From: DASXSB01 sp036506275
Lineage (GTDB): Bacteria; Methylomirabilota; Methylomirabilia; Rokubacteriales; CSP1-6
Reading direction: 5' to 3'
Length of the DNA stretch: 64,000 bases
Assembly (NCBI GenBank): GCA_036506275.1
Contig: DASXSB010000010.1
Location: forward strand, 1 to 64,000
A program made the translations under genes and the position numbers. Positions within the stretch are counted from its first letter, which is position 1; every line of letters starts with the position of its first letter. Of the stretch, positions 36,528-44,502 are shown one piece after another. Under the pieces are notes generated by a model. It had not been told where the DNA came from, made no database searches, and saw only the letters and a program-made list of their open reading frames with translations.

Positions 36528-37550
36528 TTAGAGAACCAGCTCCGCCATGAGACGTACGGCGCGCGCGTCTCCTGACACCTTCAACGTCGTCACGCCGCTC
36601 GACGTCCACTCGCCGAGATGCTCTCGGATCCGCTCGCGCGGCCCGCACAAGGCGACCTCGTCGACGAGCGCGTCGGGAACCGCCGCTTCCGCTTCCGCCT
36701 TGCGGCCGCCGAGGTAGAGCTCTTGCACCTTCGCCGCCGCTTCTTCGTAGCCGTAGCGCCGCGCGAGGTCGTTGTAGAAGTTCTTCCCGCGCGCGCCCAT
36801 ACCACCCACGTAGAGGGCGAGCCGCGACTTCACCTCCGCGCGGCAGGCGCCGACGTCGTCGCCCACCACCACCAGCACCGAGGGCACGATGTCGAAGCGC
36901 GCCCGCGCCTTCCCCGGCGCCGCCCGGAATCCCTCGTCGAGCCACTCCTGGAACATCTTCATCCGGCGCGGCGAGAAGAAGATCGGCAGCCAGCCGTCGG
37001 CGATCTCGGCGGCGAGGGCGACGTTCTTGGGCCCGATGGCGGCAAGGTAGATGGGAAGATCGGCGCGCCCGTGGAGGATCGACTTCAGCGGCTTGCCGAG
37101 ACCGGAGGCGTCGGCGCCGGCGTAGGGGATCTGGTAGTACTCCCCGCGGTGCGCGAGCGGCTTCTCGCGGCGCAGGATGGCGCGCACGATCTCGACGTAC
37201 TCGCGCGTCTTGGCGAGGGGACGCCCGAAGCCCTCCCCGTGCCAGCCCTCCACCACCTGCGGATTCGACACCCCGAGCCCGAGCCGGAAGCGCCTGCCCG
37301 AGAGCGCGTCGAGGGTCATCGCCGTCATGGCGGTGGCGGCCGGCGTCCGCGCCGCGATCTGCATGATGGCGGTGCCGACGTGGATGCGCTCGGTGCGGGC
37401 GGCGATCCACGCCGCCGGCGTCACCGCGTCCGACCCGTATGCCTCCGCCGTCCACACGGACTCGTACCCGAGCTGCTCCGCCTCCAGCACGCTCGCGATG
37501 TCGAGCCCGATCGAGGCGCCCGAGTAATTGAGGCCTACGGCGAGACGCAT
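36528..37550 (-). CDS. LLM-class flavin-dependent oxidoreductase (F420-type)
   Basis: 340-residue luciferase-like TIM-barrel flavoenzyme. LGYESVWTAEAYGSDAVTP, IHVGTAIMQIAARTPAATAM and LGLGVSNPQVVEGWHG are family hallmarks, and GRADLPIYLAAIGPKNVALAAEIADGWLP resembles the F420/FMN-binding region. Whether it uses F420 or FMN cannot be decided here. ATG 37550 overlaps the end of the alkyltransferase-like gene by 16 bases. Confidence 0.88.
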   Translation of the reverse strand: MRLAVGLNYSGASIGLDIASVLEAEQLGYESVWTAEAYGSDAVTPAAWIAARTERIHVGTAIMQIAARTPAATAMTAMTLDALSGRRFRLGLGVSNPQVVEGWHGEGFGRPLAKTREYVEIVRAILRREKPLAHRGEYYQIPYAGADASGLGKPLKSILHGRADLPIYLAAIGPKNVALAAEIADGWLPIFFSPRRMKMFQEWLDEGFRAAPGKARARFDIVPSVLVVVGDDVGACRAEVKSRLALYVGGMGARGKNFYNDLARRYGYEEAAAKVQELYLGGRKAEAEAAVPDALVDEVALCGPRERIREHLGEWTSSGVTTLKVSGDARAVRLMAELVL

Positions 37551-37873
37551 GCTCGACCTCCCGCGCGGTGGGCGCGCACCGGCTCCCACCGATACCTGCG
37601 AAGATCCACGAGGCCATGCCGGAAGCGCACGCCTTCGCCGAGGAGCCGCATGCGCTGCGTCAGCATGCCGTCCATGCGCGCGCGGGGGCTGATGCCTCCG
37701 CGCGCGTTGACGACGCGATGCCAGGGCACCCCGGCCGGGCAGCGACTCATGGCGTGACCGACCGCACGCGCGCGTCGGGGCGCGCCCAGGCACGCCGCCA
37801 CCTGCCCATAGGTCACCACCGATCCCGGAGGAACGCGCCGGACCAGGCGATACACCGCCCCCGCGAACGTCAT
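37535..37873 (-). CDS. Alkyltransferase-like protein (ATL), Cys replaced by Trp
   Basis: 112 residues, the MGMT DNA-binding domain alone. PPGSVVTYGQVAACLGAPRRARAVGHAM contains the helix-turn-helix and Arg finger. The active-site PCHR of true alkyltransferases is PWHR here (W51 in VPWHRVVN), as in ATL proteins. These bind O6-alkylguanine without repair and pass it to nucleotide excision repair, whose uvrB and uvrC are elsewhere in this window. The start overlaps the ABC exporter stop by 4 bases. Confidence 0.9.
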   Translation of the reverse strand: MTFAGAVYRLVRRVPPGSVVTYGQVAACLGAPRRARAVGHAMSRCPAGVPWHRVVNARGGISPRARMDGMLTQRMRLLGEGVRFRHGLVDLRRYRWEPVRAHRAGGRACVSP

Positions 37874-39654
37874 CCCGCCTGGGCGCCGAACTGGAGCTCG
37901 AAGAAGCGCGCGTAGAGCCCGCCGCGCCGCAAGAGCTCCGCGTGCCGACCTTCCTCGTGGATCCGGCCCCGGTGCAGCACGAGGATGCGATCGGCGGCCT
38001 GGATGGTGGACAGCCGGTGGGCGATGGTCACGCTCGTGCGTCCCGCGAGGAGCCGGACCATCGCCGCCTGGATGAGTGCCTCCGATTCCGGATCGATGCT
38101 CGACGTCGCTTCGTCGAGCACGAGAATTTTGGGATTGTACACGAGCGCGCGCGCGATGGCCAAGAGCTGGCGCTGCCCGTGGGACAGATTTGCGCCCCGC
38201 TCGCGCAGCTCACTCGCGAAGCCGCCCGGCAGCGCCTCGACGAACGCGCGCGCGTTCGCCATCTCCGCCGCCCGCATCACGTCGGCGGCGGAGACGGCGC
38301 CGTCGGCGCCCAGGCGGAGATTCGCTTCCACCGTGCCCGTGAAGAGCACGGTGTCCTGGAACACGATGCCGACGTGGCGGCGCAGCCGCTCCAGATCCCA
38401 CTCGCGCACGTCGACGCCGTCCACGAGCACCTGACCGCGCTCGACGTCGTAGGAGCGGTTGAGCAGCCGCGCGCACGTGGTCTTGCCCTCCCCGGTGGCA
38501 CCCACGAGCGCGACGCGCTCGCCGGGAGCGACCGCGAAGGAGCAGTCGCGCAGGACCCAGTGCTCGTCGGCGTAGGCGAACCACACGGACCGGAACGCGA
38601 TCGCGCCCGCGTCGGTCAGGGGCGCGCGGGGGCGGGCCGGCGTCACGATGGCGGGGGGGCGATCGAGGACGCCGAAGATCCGTTCCGCCGCCGTCATCGC
38701 CGACTGCATCACCGTGTACTTGGCGCCGAGGTCGCGGATGGGCAGGAAGAACCGGTTCGTGTACTGGATGAAGGCGACGAGGACACCGAAGCTGAGGGCG
38801 CCCGCCGCGATCTCGCCGCCTCCATACCAGAGGAGAAGGGCGAGGGCCACCGCCCCCAGCGCCTCCACCGAGGCGTAGAGCGACGCCTCGAAGACGGTGG
38901 AGCCGAAGAGGGCGCGGCGGTAGTCGCCGTTGAGGATCTCGAAGCGCGCGCGCTCCCCCGCCTCCCGCGCAAAGAGCTGGATGACGCTCATCCCTTGCAG
39001 CGATTCCTGGAGGAACGCGTTCAGGCGCGCGAGGCGGCGGCGCACCTCGCGATAGGCGTCGCGCGCGCGCAGACGGAAGTAAGCGGCCACCAGCGCGAGG
39101 ACGGGCACGATGGAAAACGTCACCAGGGCCAGCCGCCACTCCAGCCACAGCATGGCCGCCACCACGCCCACCAGCGTGACCACGTCCGCCACCACCGCGA
39201 AGACGCCGCTCGTGAACGCCTCGCTCACCGCCTCCACGTCGTTGAGGACGCGCGTCATCAAGCGCCCCACCGGGTTCGTGTCGTAGAAGCGCGCTTCGAG
39301 GCGGCCGAGATGGCGAAAGAGGGCGGCGCGGAGGTCGTGCATCACGCGCTGCCCGGTGAGGGCGAGCGCGTACGCCTCCGCCATGCGCAGCGCGTAGAGC
39401 GCGATGAGCGTGACCGCGAAGAGGCCGGCCACGGCGGCGAGGCCGCGCCCGTCGCCGGTGAGGATGTGATCGTCGATGGCGACCTTGAGGAGGTACGGCT
39501 GGGCGAGCTCCACGAGGGCGATGAACGGGAAGAGCAGCGTCCCGCCCACGATGAGCCGACGGTGCGGTCGCGCCACCGTCCACAGTCTTGCCGCCAGACG
39601 CGCGTCGAAGGCGCGGCCGAGGATCTCGTCGGCGTCGCCGTCAGCTCCGCGCAA
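37870..39654 (-). CDS. ABC exporter half-transporter, MdlB/TM288-like
   Basis: 594 residues: six-helix exporter membrane domain (about 20-330) and ATPase domain. Walker A GATGEGKTT, Walker B ILVLDEATSSID with catalytic Glu, H-switch IAHRLSTIQ. The signature is LSHGQ rather than LSGGQ, the degenerate form expected in the partner that completes the inactive site of heterodimeric exporters. The start is TTG 39654 with GGAGG 6 bases upstream; it overlaps the other half-transporter by 14 bases. Confidence 0.92.
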   Translation of the reverse strand: MRGADGDADEILGRAFDARLAARLWTVARPHRRLIVGGTLLFPFIALVELAQPYLLKVAIDDHILTGDGRGLAAVAGLFAVTLIALYALRMAEAYALALTGQRVMHDLRAALFRHLGRLEARFYDTNPVGRLMTRVLNDVEAVSEAFTSGVFAVVADVVTLVGVVAAMLWLEWRLALVTFSIVPVLALVAAYFRLRARDAYREVRRRLARLNAFLQESLQGMSVIQLFAREAGERARFEILNGDYRRALFGSTVFEASLYASVEALGAVALALLLWYGGGEIAAGALSFGVLVAFIQYTNRFFLPIRDLGAKYTVMQSAMTAAERIFGVLDRPPAIVTPARPRAPLTDAGAIAFRSVWFAYADEHWVLRDCSFAVAPGERVALVGATGEGKTTCARLLNRSYDVERGQVLVDGVDVREWDLERLRRHVGIVFQDTVLFTGTVEANLRLGADGAVSAADVMRAAEMANARAFVEALPGGFASELRERGANLSHGQRQLLAIARALVYNPKILVLDEATSSIDPESEALIQAAMVRLLAGRTSVTIAHRLSTIQAADRILVLHRGRIHEEGRHAELLRRGGLYARFFELQFGAQAG

Positions 39655-41371
39655 TCTCTTCCTCCAGTTGCTGGAGCCGCCACAGCCGCGCGTAGACGCC
39701 GTCCCGCGCGAGCAAGTCGTCGTGCGTCCCCGTCTCCGCCACGCGTCCCTCCACCACCACCACGATCCGGTCCGCGAGCTGCGCGGCGCGCAGGCGGTGG
39801 GTCATGAGGAGAACGGTGCGAGCGCCGGCGGCGCCGCGCAGGCGGGCGAGGATCTCCTGCTCCTTGACGGTGTCGACGCTGGCGAAGACGTCGTCGAGGA
39901 CGAGGATCGGCGGCGCCGCCACCAGCGCGCGCGCGAGGGCGACGCGCTGGCGCTGGCCGCCGGAGAGCGTGAGCCCGCGCTCTCCCACCACCGTGTCCCA
40001 GCCCTGCGGCAACCGCGCGATCTCGTCGTCGACGCCCGCCGTCGTCGCCGCCGCGTGCGCCTCCGCCCGCCCGACGTCGTCTCGCCCCAGCGTCACGTTC
40101 TCGAGCAGGCTGCGCGAAAAGAGAAACGCCTCCTGCGGCACGTAGCCGATGGCCCCGCGCAACGCCTGGAAGGCGACGCCGCTCACGTCGCGGTCGCCCA
40201 CGAAGACCGTGCCCGGCGGCGGCTCCCACAGGCGCGCGAGAAGGAGGCCGAGGGTCGACTTGCCGCTGCCGGTGGGTCCCACCACCGCCACCGTCTCGCC
40301 CGGCGCCACCTCGAAGCTCACGTCGCGCAGCACGGCGCGCTCGTCGTACGCGAAGCTCACGCCCGCGAACCGCAGCGATGCCGCCGCGTCGAGGGCGGGG
40401 GCGGCCGCCGGCGCCGGCGGCGCCGCCTCGATGACTTCCTGGATGCGTCCCATCGAGGTGAGGCCGCGACGGATCATCGAGAGCGTCCAGCCGAGCGCCA
40501 CCGTGGGCCACGCCAGATACGCGAGATAGCCGTTGAAGGCGACCAGCGAGCCCAGGCTCAGCCGTCCCGCCACCACCGCCTCGCCGCCGAGCCACAGGAC
40601 GATGAGCGTGCCGAGACCGACGATGAGCCCCATGAGCGGCGTGAACTGCGCCTGGATCCGCGCCAGCGCCATGCTGCGCCGGAGATATTCCGCGTTGGCG
40701 ACGGCGAAGCCGGCCTCCGCCGTCGCCTCCATCGCATAGGCGCGCACCACCGTCATTCCCGCCAGATGCTCCTGCACGGTCGCCGACAGCCGGCTCAGCT
40801 CTTCCTGGGCGGCCTCGGTGCGCGCGTGAACGACCGCGTTCGCGCGCTTGCCGAGCGCGATGAGGACGGGATACGGCGCCATCGCGTACAGCGTGAGCCA
40901 CGGATCCACCACGGCCATGGCCACGAGGGCGCCCGCGAACGCGAAGCCGGTGGAGACGATGCTGACGGAGCCGAAGCCGACCAGGCTTTTCACGGCGGTG
41001 ACGTCGCTGGAGGCGCGCGTCATCAGGTCGCCCGTGCGATAGCCGACGAAGGTGGCGGGCGGGAAGCGCTGGAGGGCGGCGTAGAGCGCGTTGCGGACGT
41101 CGTACTCCACGCGCTGGGCGGCGCCGAGGACGGTGAAGCGCGAGCCCAGGCGCACCACGCCGTTGGCGGCGGCGAGGGCGAGGATGACGCCGACGTAGGT
41201 GAGGAGGGGCGCATGGGCGGCGTCGCGCTCGAGCGCGTCCACCGCGCGCTTGACCGTCCACGGAATCGCGAGCGCGAACCCCGTGGCGAGCATGAGGAAG
41301 GCCGCGCCCGCGAGATACCGGACGCGATACGGGGCGACGAAGGCCCACAGCGCACGGCCGGGAGACGTCAG
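39641..41371 (-). CDS. ABC exporter half-transporter, MdlA/TM287-like, apparent CTG start
   Basis: 576 residues, exporter membrane domain plus ATPase. Walker A GPTGSGKST, canonical signature LSGGQRQR, but Walker B reads ILVLDDVFASVD with Asp in place of the catalytic Glu, as in MdlA/TM287 subunits. With the next gene it forms a heterodimeric exporter with one degenerate ATP site; substrate unknown. No ATG, GTG or TTG fits the N-terminus; CTG 41371 overlaps the panE stop (CTGA) and has GGGAGG 5 bases upstream. Confidence 0.92.
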   Translation of the reverse strand: MTSPGRALWAFVAPYRVRYLAGAAFLMLATGFALAIPWTVKRAVDALERDAAHAPLLTYVGVILALAAANGVVRLGSRFTVLGAAQRVEYDVRNALYAALQRFPPATFVGYRTGDLMTRASSDVTAVKSLVGFGSVSIVSTGFAFAGALVAMAVVDPWLTLYAMAPYPVLIALGKRANAVVHARTEAAQEELSRLSATVQEHLAGMTVVRAYAMEATAEAGFAVANAEYLRRSMALARIQAQFTPLMGLIVGLGTLIVLWLGGEAVVAGRLSLGSLVAFNGYLAYLAWPTVALGWTLSMIRRGLTSMGRIQEVIEAAPPAPAAAPALDAAASLRFAGVSFAYDERAVLRDVSFEVAPGETVAVVGPTGSGKSTLGLLLARLWEPPPGTVFVGDRDVSGVAFQALRGAIGYVPQEAFLFSRSLLENVTLGRDDVGRAEAHAAATTAGVDDEIARLPQGWDTVVGERGLTLSGGQRQRVALARALVAAPPILVLDDVFASVDTVKEQEILARLRGAAGARTVLLMTHRLRAAQLADRIVVVVEGRVAETGTHDDLLARDGVYARLWRLQQLEEEIARS

Positions 41372-42288
41372 CCACGCCTCCCGGCCACGTGCGGCCTGAG
41401 GGCGGCGTAGACCGCGAACACCGTCGGCACCGACACGCCGAGCCGTTCGCCGAGGCGCGCGGCGTGGCCGTGGAGCGCTTCCAGCTCGAGGCGGTTCCCC
41501 TGCGTCAGATCGTGATGGAGCGACGAGTACGCGCCGTCCGCGATCGCCTCCGCGCTCTTCATCACCCGGTCGACGGCGTCGGCGCCGAGGTCCACGCCCG
41601 CCGCCGCCGCCACCGCCGCCAGCTCTTCCACGATGCGACGGTACATCCGCCAGCTCTCCGGGGTGGCGCGCAGCACGCCGATCGGACACCGCGTGAGCGC
41701 CGTCATGCCCGCCTGCGCGCTGATCAGCAGGTATTTCTCCCACAGCACGCGACGGACGGTGCGCGTCAGCTCCACCGGCACCCCCGCCCCCGCCAGCGCG
41801 TCGCGCAGCGCCTCCGCGCGCGGCGTGATCCGACCGTCGAGCTCGCCGAACACGATGCGCCCGCCGAAGTTGTGGACGATGACGCCGGGGGCGTCGATGG
41901 CGGCGAACACGTAGGCGGCGCCGCCCACCGCGTGCCCGGGGCCGAGGAGAGCGTCGATGCGGTCCTCGTTGTCGACGCCGTTCTGGAGGGACACCACCGG
42001 CGTGTCCGCGCCCACGACGGGCCGGAGCTGCTCCGCGGCGGTGTCGGTGTCGAATGACTTGACGCAGAAGAGGACGGCGTCGGCGCGCGGCCGGCCGCCG
42101 ACGTCGGCCACGGCCTCCACCGGCACCGTGAAGTCACCCTCCACGCGCGAGCGCACGGAAAGGCCGTGGGCGCGGATGGCCTCGAGGTGGGCGCCGCGGG
42201 CGAGGATCGTCACGTGCTCGCCCGCCCGCGCCAGTTTCGCGCCGAAGTAGCCGCCCACGCCGCCCGCCCCCGCCACCACGATGCGCAT
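41368..42288 (-). CDS. panE: 2-dehydropantoate 2-reductase family protein
   Basis: 306 residues, ketopantoate reductase fold. NADP motif VVAGAGGVGGYFGAKLARAG, CVKSFDTD, QNGVDNED, catalytic Lys in RRVLWEKYLLISAQAGMTAL and a C-terminal domain with SSLHHDLTQGNRLELEAL. PanE makes pantoate for CoA, though many paralogues act on other 2-ketoacids and the context here gives no hint. ATG 42288 overlaps the corA stop by 1 base (TGATG). Confidence 0.88.
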   Translation of the reverse strand: MRIVVAGAGGVGGYFGAKLARAGEHVTILARGAHLEAIRAHGLSVRSRVEGDFTVPVEAVADVGGRPRADAVLFCVKSFDTDTAAEQLRPVVGADTPVVSLQNGVDNEDRIDALLGPGHAVGGAAYVFAAIDAPGVIVHNFGGRIVFGELDGRITPRAEALRDALAGAGVPVELTRTVRRVLWEKYLLISAQAGMTALTRCPIGVLRATPESWRMYRRIVEELAAVAAAAGVDLGADAVDRVMKSAEAIADGAYSSLHHDLTQGNRLELEALHGHAARLGERLGVSVPTVFAVYAALRPHVAGRRG

Positions 42289-43430
42289 CACCACCAGCCC
42301 CGCCGCCGGAAGTAGGCGAGCATCACCCCCGCCGACACCGCCATGAGCCCGAGGGCCCAGGCGTAGCCGTAGCGCCAGTGCAACTCCGGCATGTGCTCGA
42401 AGTTCATCCCGTAGATCGACGCGATGAACGTGAGCGGGATGAAGAGGGTGGCGATGACCGTGAGGACCTTCATCACCTCGTTCAGCCGTTGATTTTGCGC
42501 GGAGAGGTAGATCTCCATGACGTTCGTCGCCGTCTCCCGCAGCGACTCTACGATCTCGAGGGCCTGGATGGCGTGGTCGTAGGCGTCACGGAGGAAGATG
42601 TGCGTCTCCGGCGCGAGGAGCGCGGATTCTTCGCGCTGCAAGATTCCGATCTCCTCGCGCATGGGCCACACCGCGCGGCGCAGGCTCAAGAGCTGGCGGC
42701 GCACGCGCTGGATGTGCACGAGAGTCTCGTTCGCGCTCGACTGGATCGCCTCGTTCTCGAGCTCGTGCATGCGTTCGGCGATCGTTTCGATGACCGGGAA
42801 GTAGGCGTCGACGATGGAGTCGAGGAGCAGGTAGGCGAGGTAGTCGGCGCCCGCCTCCCGCACGCGTCCACGCCCCTGCCGGATGGCCGCCCGCACGGCG
42901 CCGAAGCAGTCGCCGCCGTCCGGATGCTCCTGCACGGTCACCACCCAGCTCGCGCCGAAGAACACGCTGATCTGTTCCTCCACGATGTCGGGGATGGCCG
43001 GCTCCACCCGCATCGTGCGCAGCACCATGAAGTAATGCTTGTCGTAGCGCTCCACCTTGGGACGCTGGCCCACGTTCACGGCGTCTTCGAGCGCGAGCGG
43101 ATGCAGGCTGAACCGCTCCCCGAGGCGGGCGAGGACGGAGGGATCGCTGAGACCGTCCACGTTGATCCACGTGATCCCGTCCGGCCCCACGCGCGCGATC
43201 GCTTCCTCGACGCTGGCGACCTCCTTCTCCTCCACCACCTCGCGCGTGAAGCTGATGACCGAGATGCGGGGCGGAACGACCTTTTCCACCACGGGCAGCG
43301 TCCCCGGCAAGGCGCCGGGACGAATGCGGGTGCGGAAGGAGGGGAGGATGGACGGGACACGGCGCTGGCGGCGGCTCATCGGCAACGACTCATGCTCGGG
43401 GAGGGCCGGTGCCTTGTCAAGAACCGCCAT
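42288..43430 (-). CDS. corA: CorA-family magnesium/cobalt channel
   Basis: 380 residues: cytoplasmic funnel domain (about 1-300), long stalk helix, then two C-terminal membrane helices with the pore motif YGMN (in IASIYGMNFEHMPEL). Homopentameric Mg2+ channel. It heads the nine-gene minus-strand array down to the peroxiredoxin and is divergent from the inositol monophosphatase gene by only 17 bases, so promoters must be very compact or lie inside the genes. Confidence 0.94.
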   Translation of the reverse strand: MAVLDKAPALPEHESLPMSRRQRRVPSILPSFRTRIRPGALPGTLPVVEKVVPPRISVISFTREVVEEKEVASVEEAIARVGPDGITWINVDGLSDPSVLARLGERFSLHPLALEDAVNVGQRPKVERYDKHYFMVLRTMRVEPAIPDIVEEQISVFFGASWVVTVQEHPDGGDCFGAVRAAIRQGRGRVREAGADYLAYLLLDSIVDAYFPVIETIAERMHELENEAIQSSANETLVHIQRVRRQLLSLRRAVWPMREEIGILQREESALLAPETHIFLRDAYDHAIQALEIVESLRETATNVMEIYLSAQNQRLNEVMKVLTVIATLFIPLTFIASIYGMNFEHMPELHWRYGYAWALGLMAVSAGVMLAYFRRRGWW

Positions 43431-43447
43431 GCTAGAGTGCGGCGGTC

Positions 43448-44236
43448 ATGTCATCCCGCGAGGCGCGCATCGCCGTGGACCTCGCGCGCGCCGCGGGACA
43501 GCTCCTCCGTCGCGAGCTCGTGGGTTCGCGGCAGATCTCGTACAAGGGCGCGCCCACCAACCTCGTCACCGAGATGGACGGACGCTCCGAGCGCCTCATC
43601 GTCGAGGGGTTGGCGCAGGCGTTCCCCGACGACGCCGTGCTCGGTGAGGAGGGCGGCCCGCGCGGCGGGCGCTCGGGGCGACGGTGGATCGTGGATCCTC
43701 TCGACGGGACGACCAACTACGCGCACGGGATCCCGATCTTCGCGGTGTCGATCGCGCTCGAGGTCGAGAAGACGGTCGTGCTCGGCGTGGTCTACGATCC
43801 GAGCCTCGACGAGCTCTACGTCGCCGAGCGCGGCGCCGGCGCAAGGCTGAACGACGCTGCCATCGCCGTCTCCGCGGCCACCCGCCTCGACGAGAGCCTC
43901 CTCGCCACCGGGTTCCCGTACGACATCCGCGTTCGCGCCGACAACAACCTGCGCGAGTATGCCGCTCTCAGCGTGCGCGCGCGGGCGGTCCGGCGGTTCG
44001 GATCGGCTGTCCTCGATCTCGCCTACGTCGCCGCCGGTCGCTTCGACGGCTACTGGGAGCTGACGCTCGCTCCCTGGGACGTGGCGGCGGGCGCGCTCCT
44101 CGTCACCGAAGCGGGTGGCCGGGTGACCGACATCGCGGGCGGCGGCCTCGACGTGGACGCGCCGTCGCTCATCGCCACCAACGGTCGCATCCACGCCGAG
44201 CTGTTCGCCGTTCTCAGAGAGGTCCGCGGCCGCTAG
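43448..44236 (+). CDS. Inositol monophosphatase-family phosphatase
   Basis: 262 residues. Metal-site motifs: GEEGG (about 65-69), WIVDPLDGTTNYAHGIP and the C-terminal WELTLAPWDVAAGALLVTEAGG. Mg-dependent phosphatase of the SuhB/IMPase group; the substrate could be inositol phosphate, a sugar phosphate or PAP. It is a single gene divergent from corA; its stop overlaps the stop of the convergent acidic protein gene in CTAG. Confidence 0.92.
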   Translation: MSSREARIAVDLARAAGQLLRRELVGSRQISYKGAPTNLVTEMDGRSERLIVEGLAQAFPDDAVLGEEGGPRGGRSGRRWIVDPLDGTTNYAHGIPIFAVSIALEVEKTVVLGVVYDPSLDELYVAERGAGARLNDAAIAVSAATRLDESLLATGFPYDIRVRADNNLREYAALSVRARAVRRFGSAVLDLAYVAAGRFDGYWELTLAPWDVAAGALLVTEAGGRVTDIAGGGLDVDAPSLIATNGRIHAELFAVLREVRGR

Positions 44237-44454
44237 GCCTCGCTCTCGTCATCGACGTCGAGGTTGTTGTCGTCGTCATCGACGTCGTCGTCGTCCAGGT
44301 CGTCCTCGAGATCGTCGAGCTCCTCTTCGCCCCCGGCCGCCGCGGCCGCCTCCGCATCGGCGAGCGCGGCGCGCTCGTGCGGCTCGAAAGGATCGGAACG
44401 ATGCTGGTGAGTCTCGGGGGTCGCGTTCTCAGGATCGCCGCGCTTGGCATCCAT
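44233..44454 (-). CDS. Very acidic small protein, function unknown
   Basis: 73 residues from ATG 44454 (GGAGGT at 8 bases). N-terminal DPENATPETHQHRSDPFEPHERAA, a helix rich in Ala and Glu, then a tail of nearly only Asp, Glu and Asn (EEELDDLEDD, DDDDVDDDDNN). Predicted disordered and strongly negative; could bind cations or basic proteins. Probably last in the MauG-to-TPP-enzyme run. Confidence 0.6.
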   Translation of the reverse strand: MDAKRGDPENATPETHQHRSDPFEPHERAALADAEAAAAAGGEEELDDLEDDLDDDDVDDDDNNLDVDDESEA

Positions 44455-44502
44455 GGCGTGTACCTCCGGGGTCGCCTCACGCAAGAGCGAGGCCAGCAGC
44501 GC

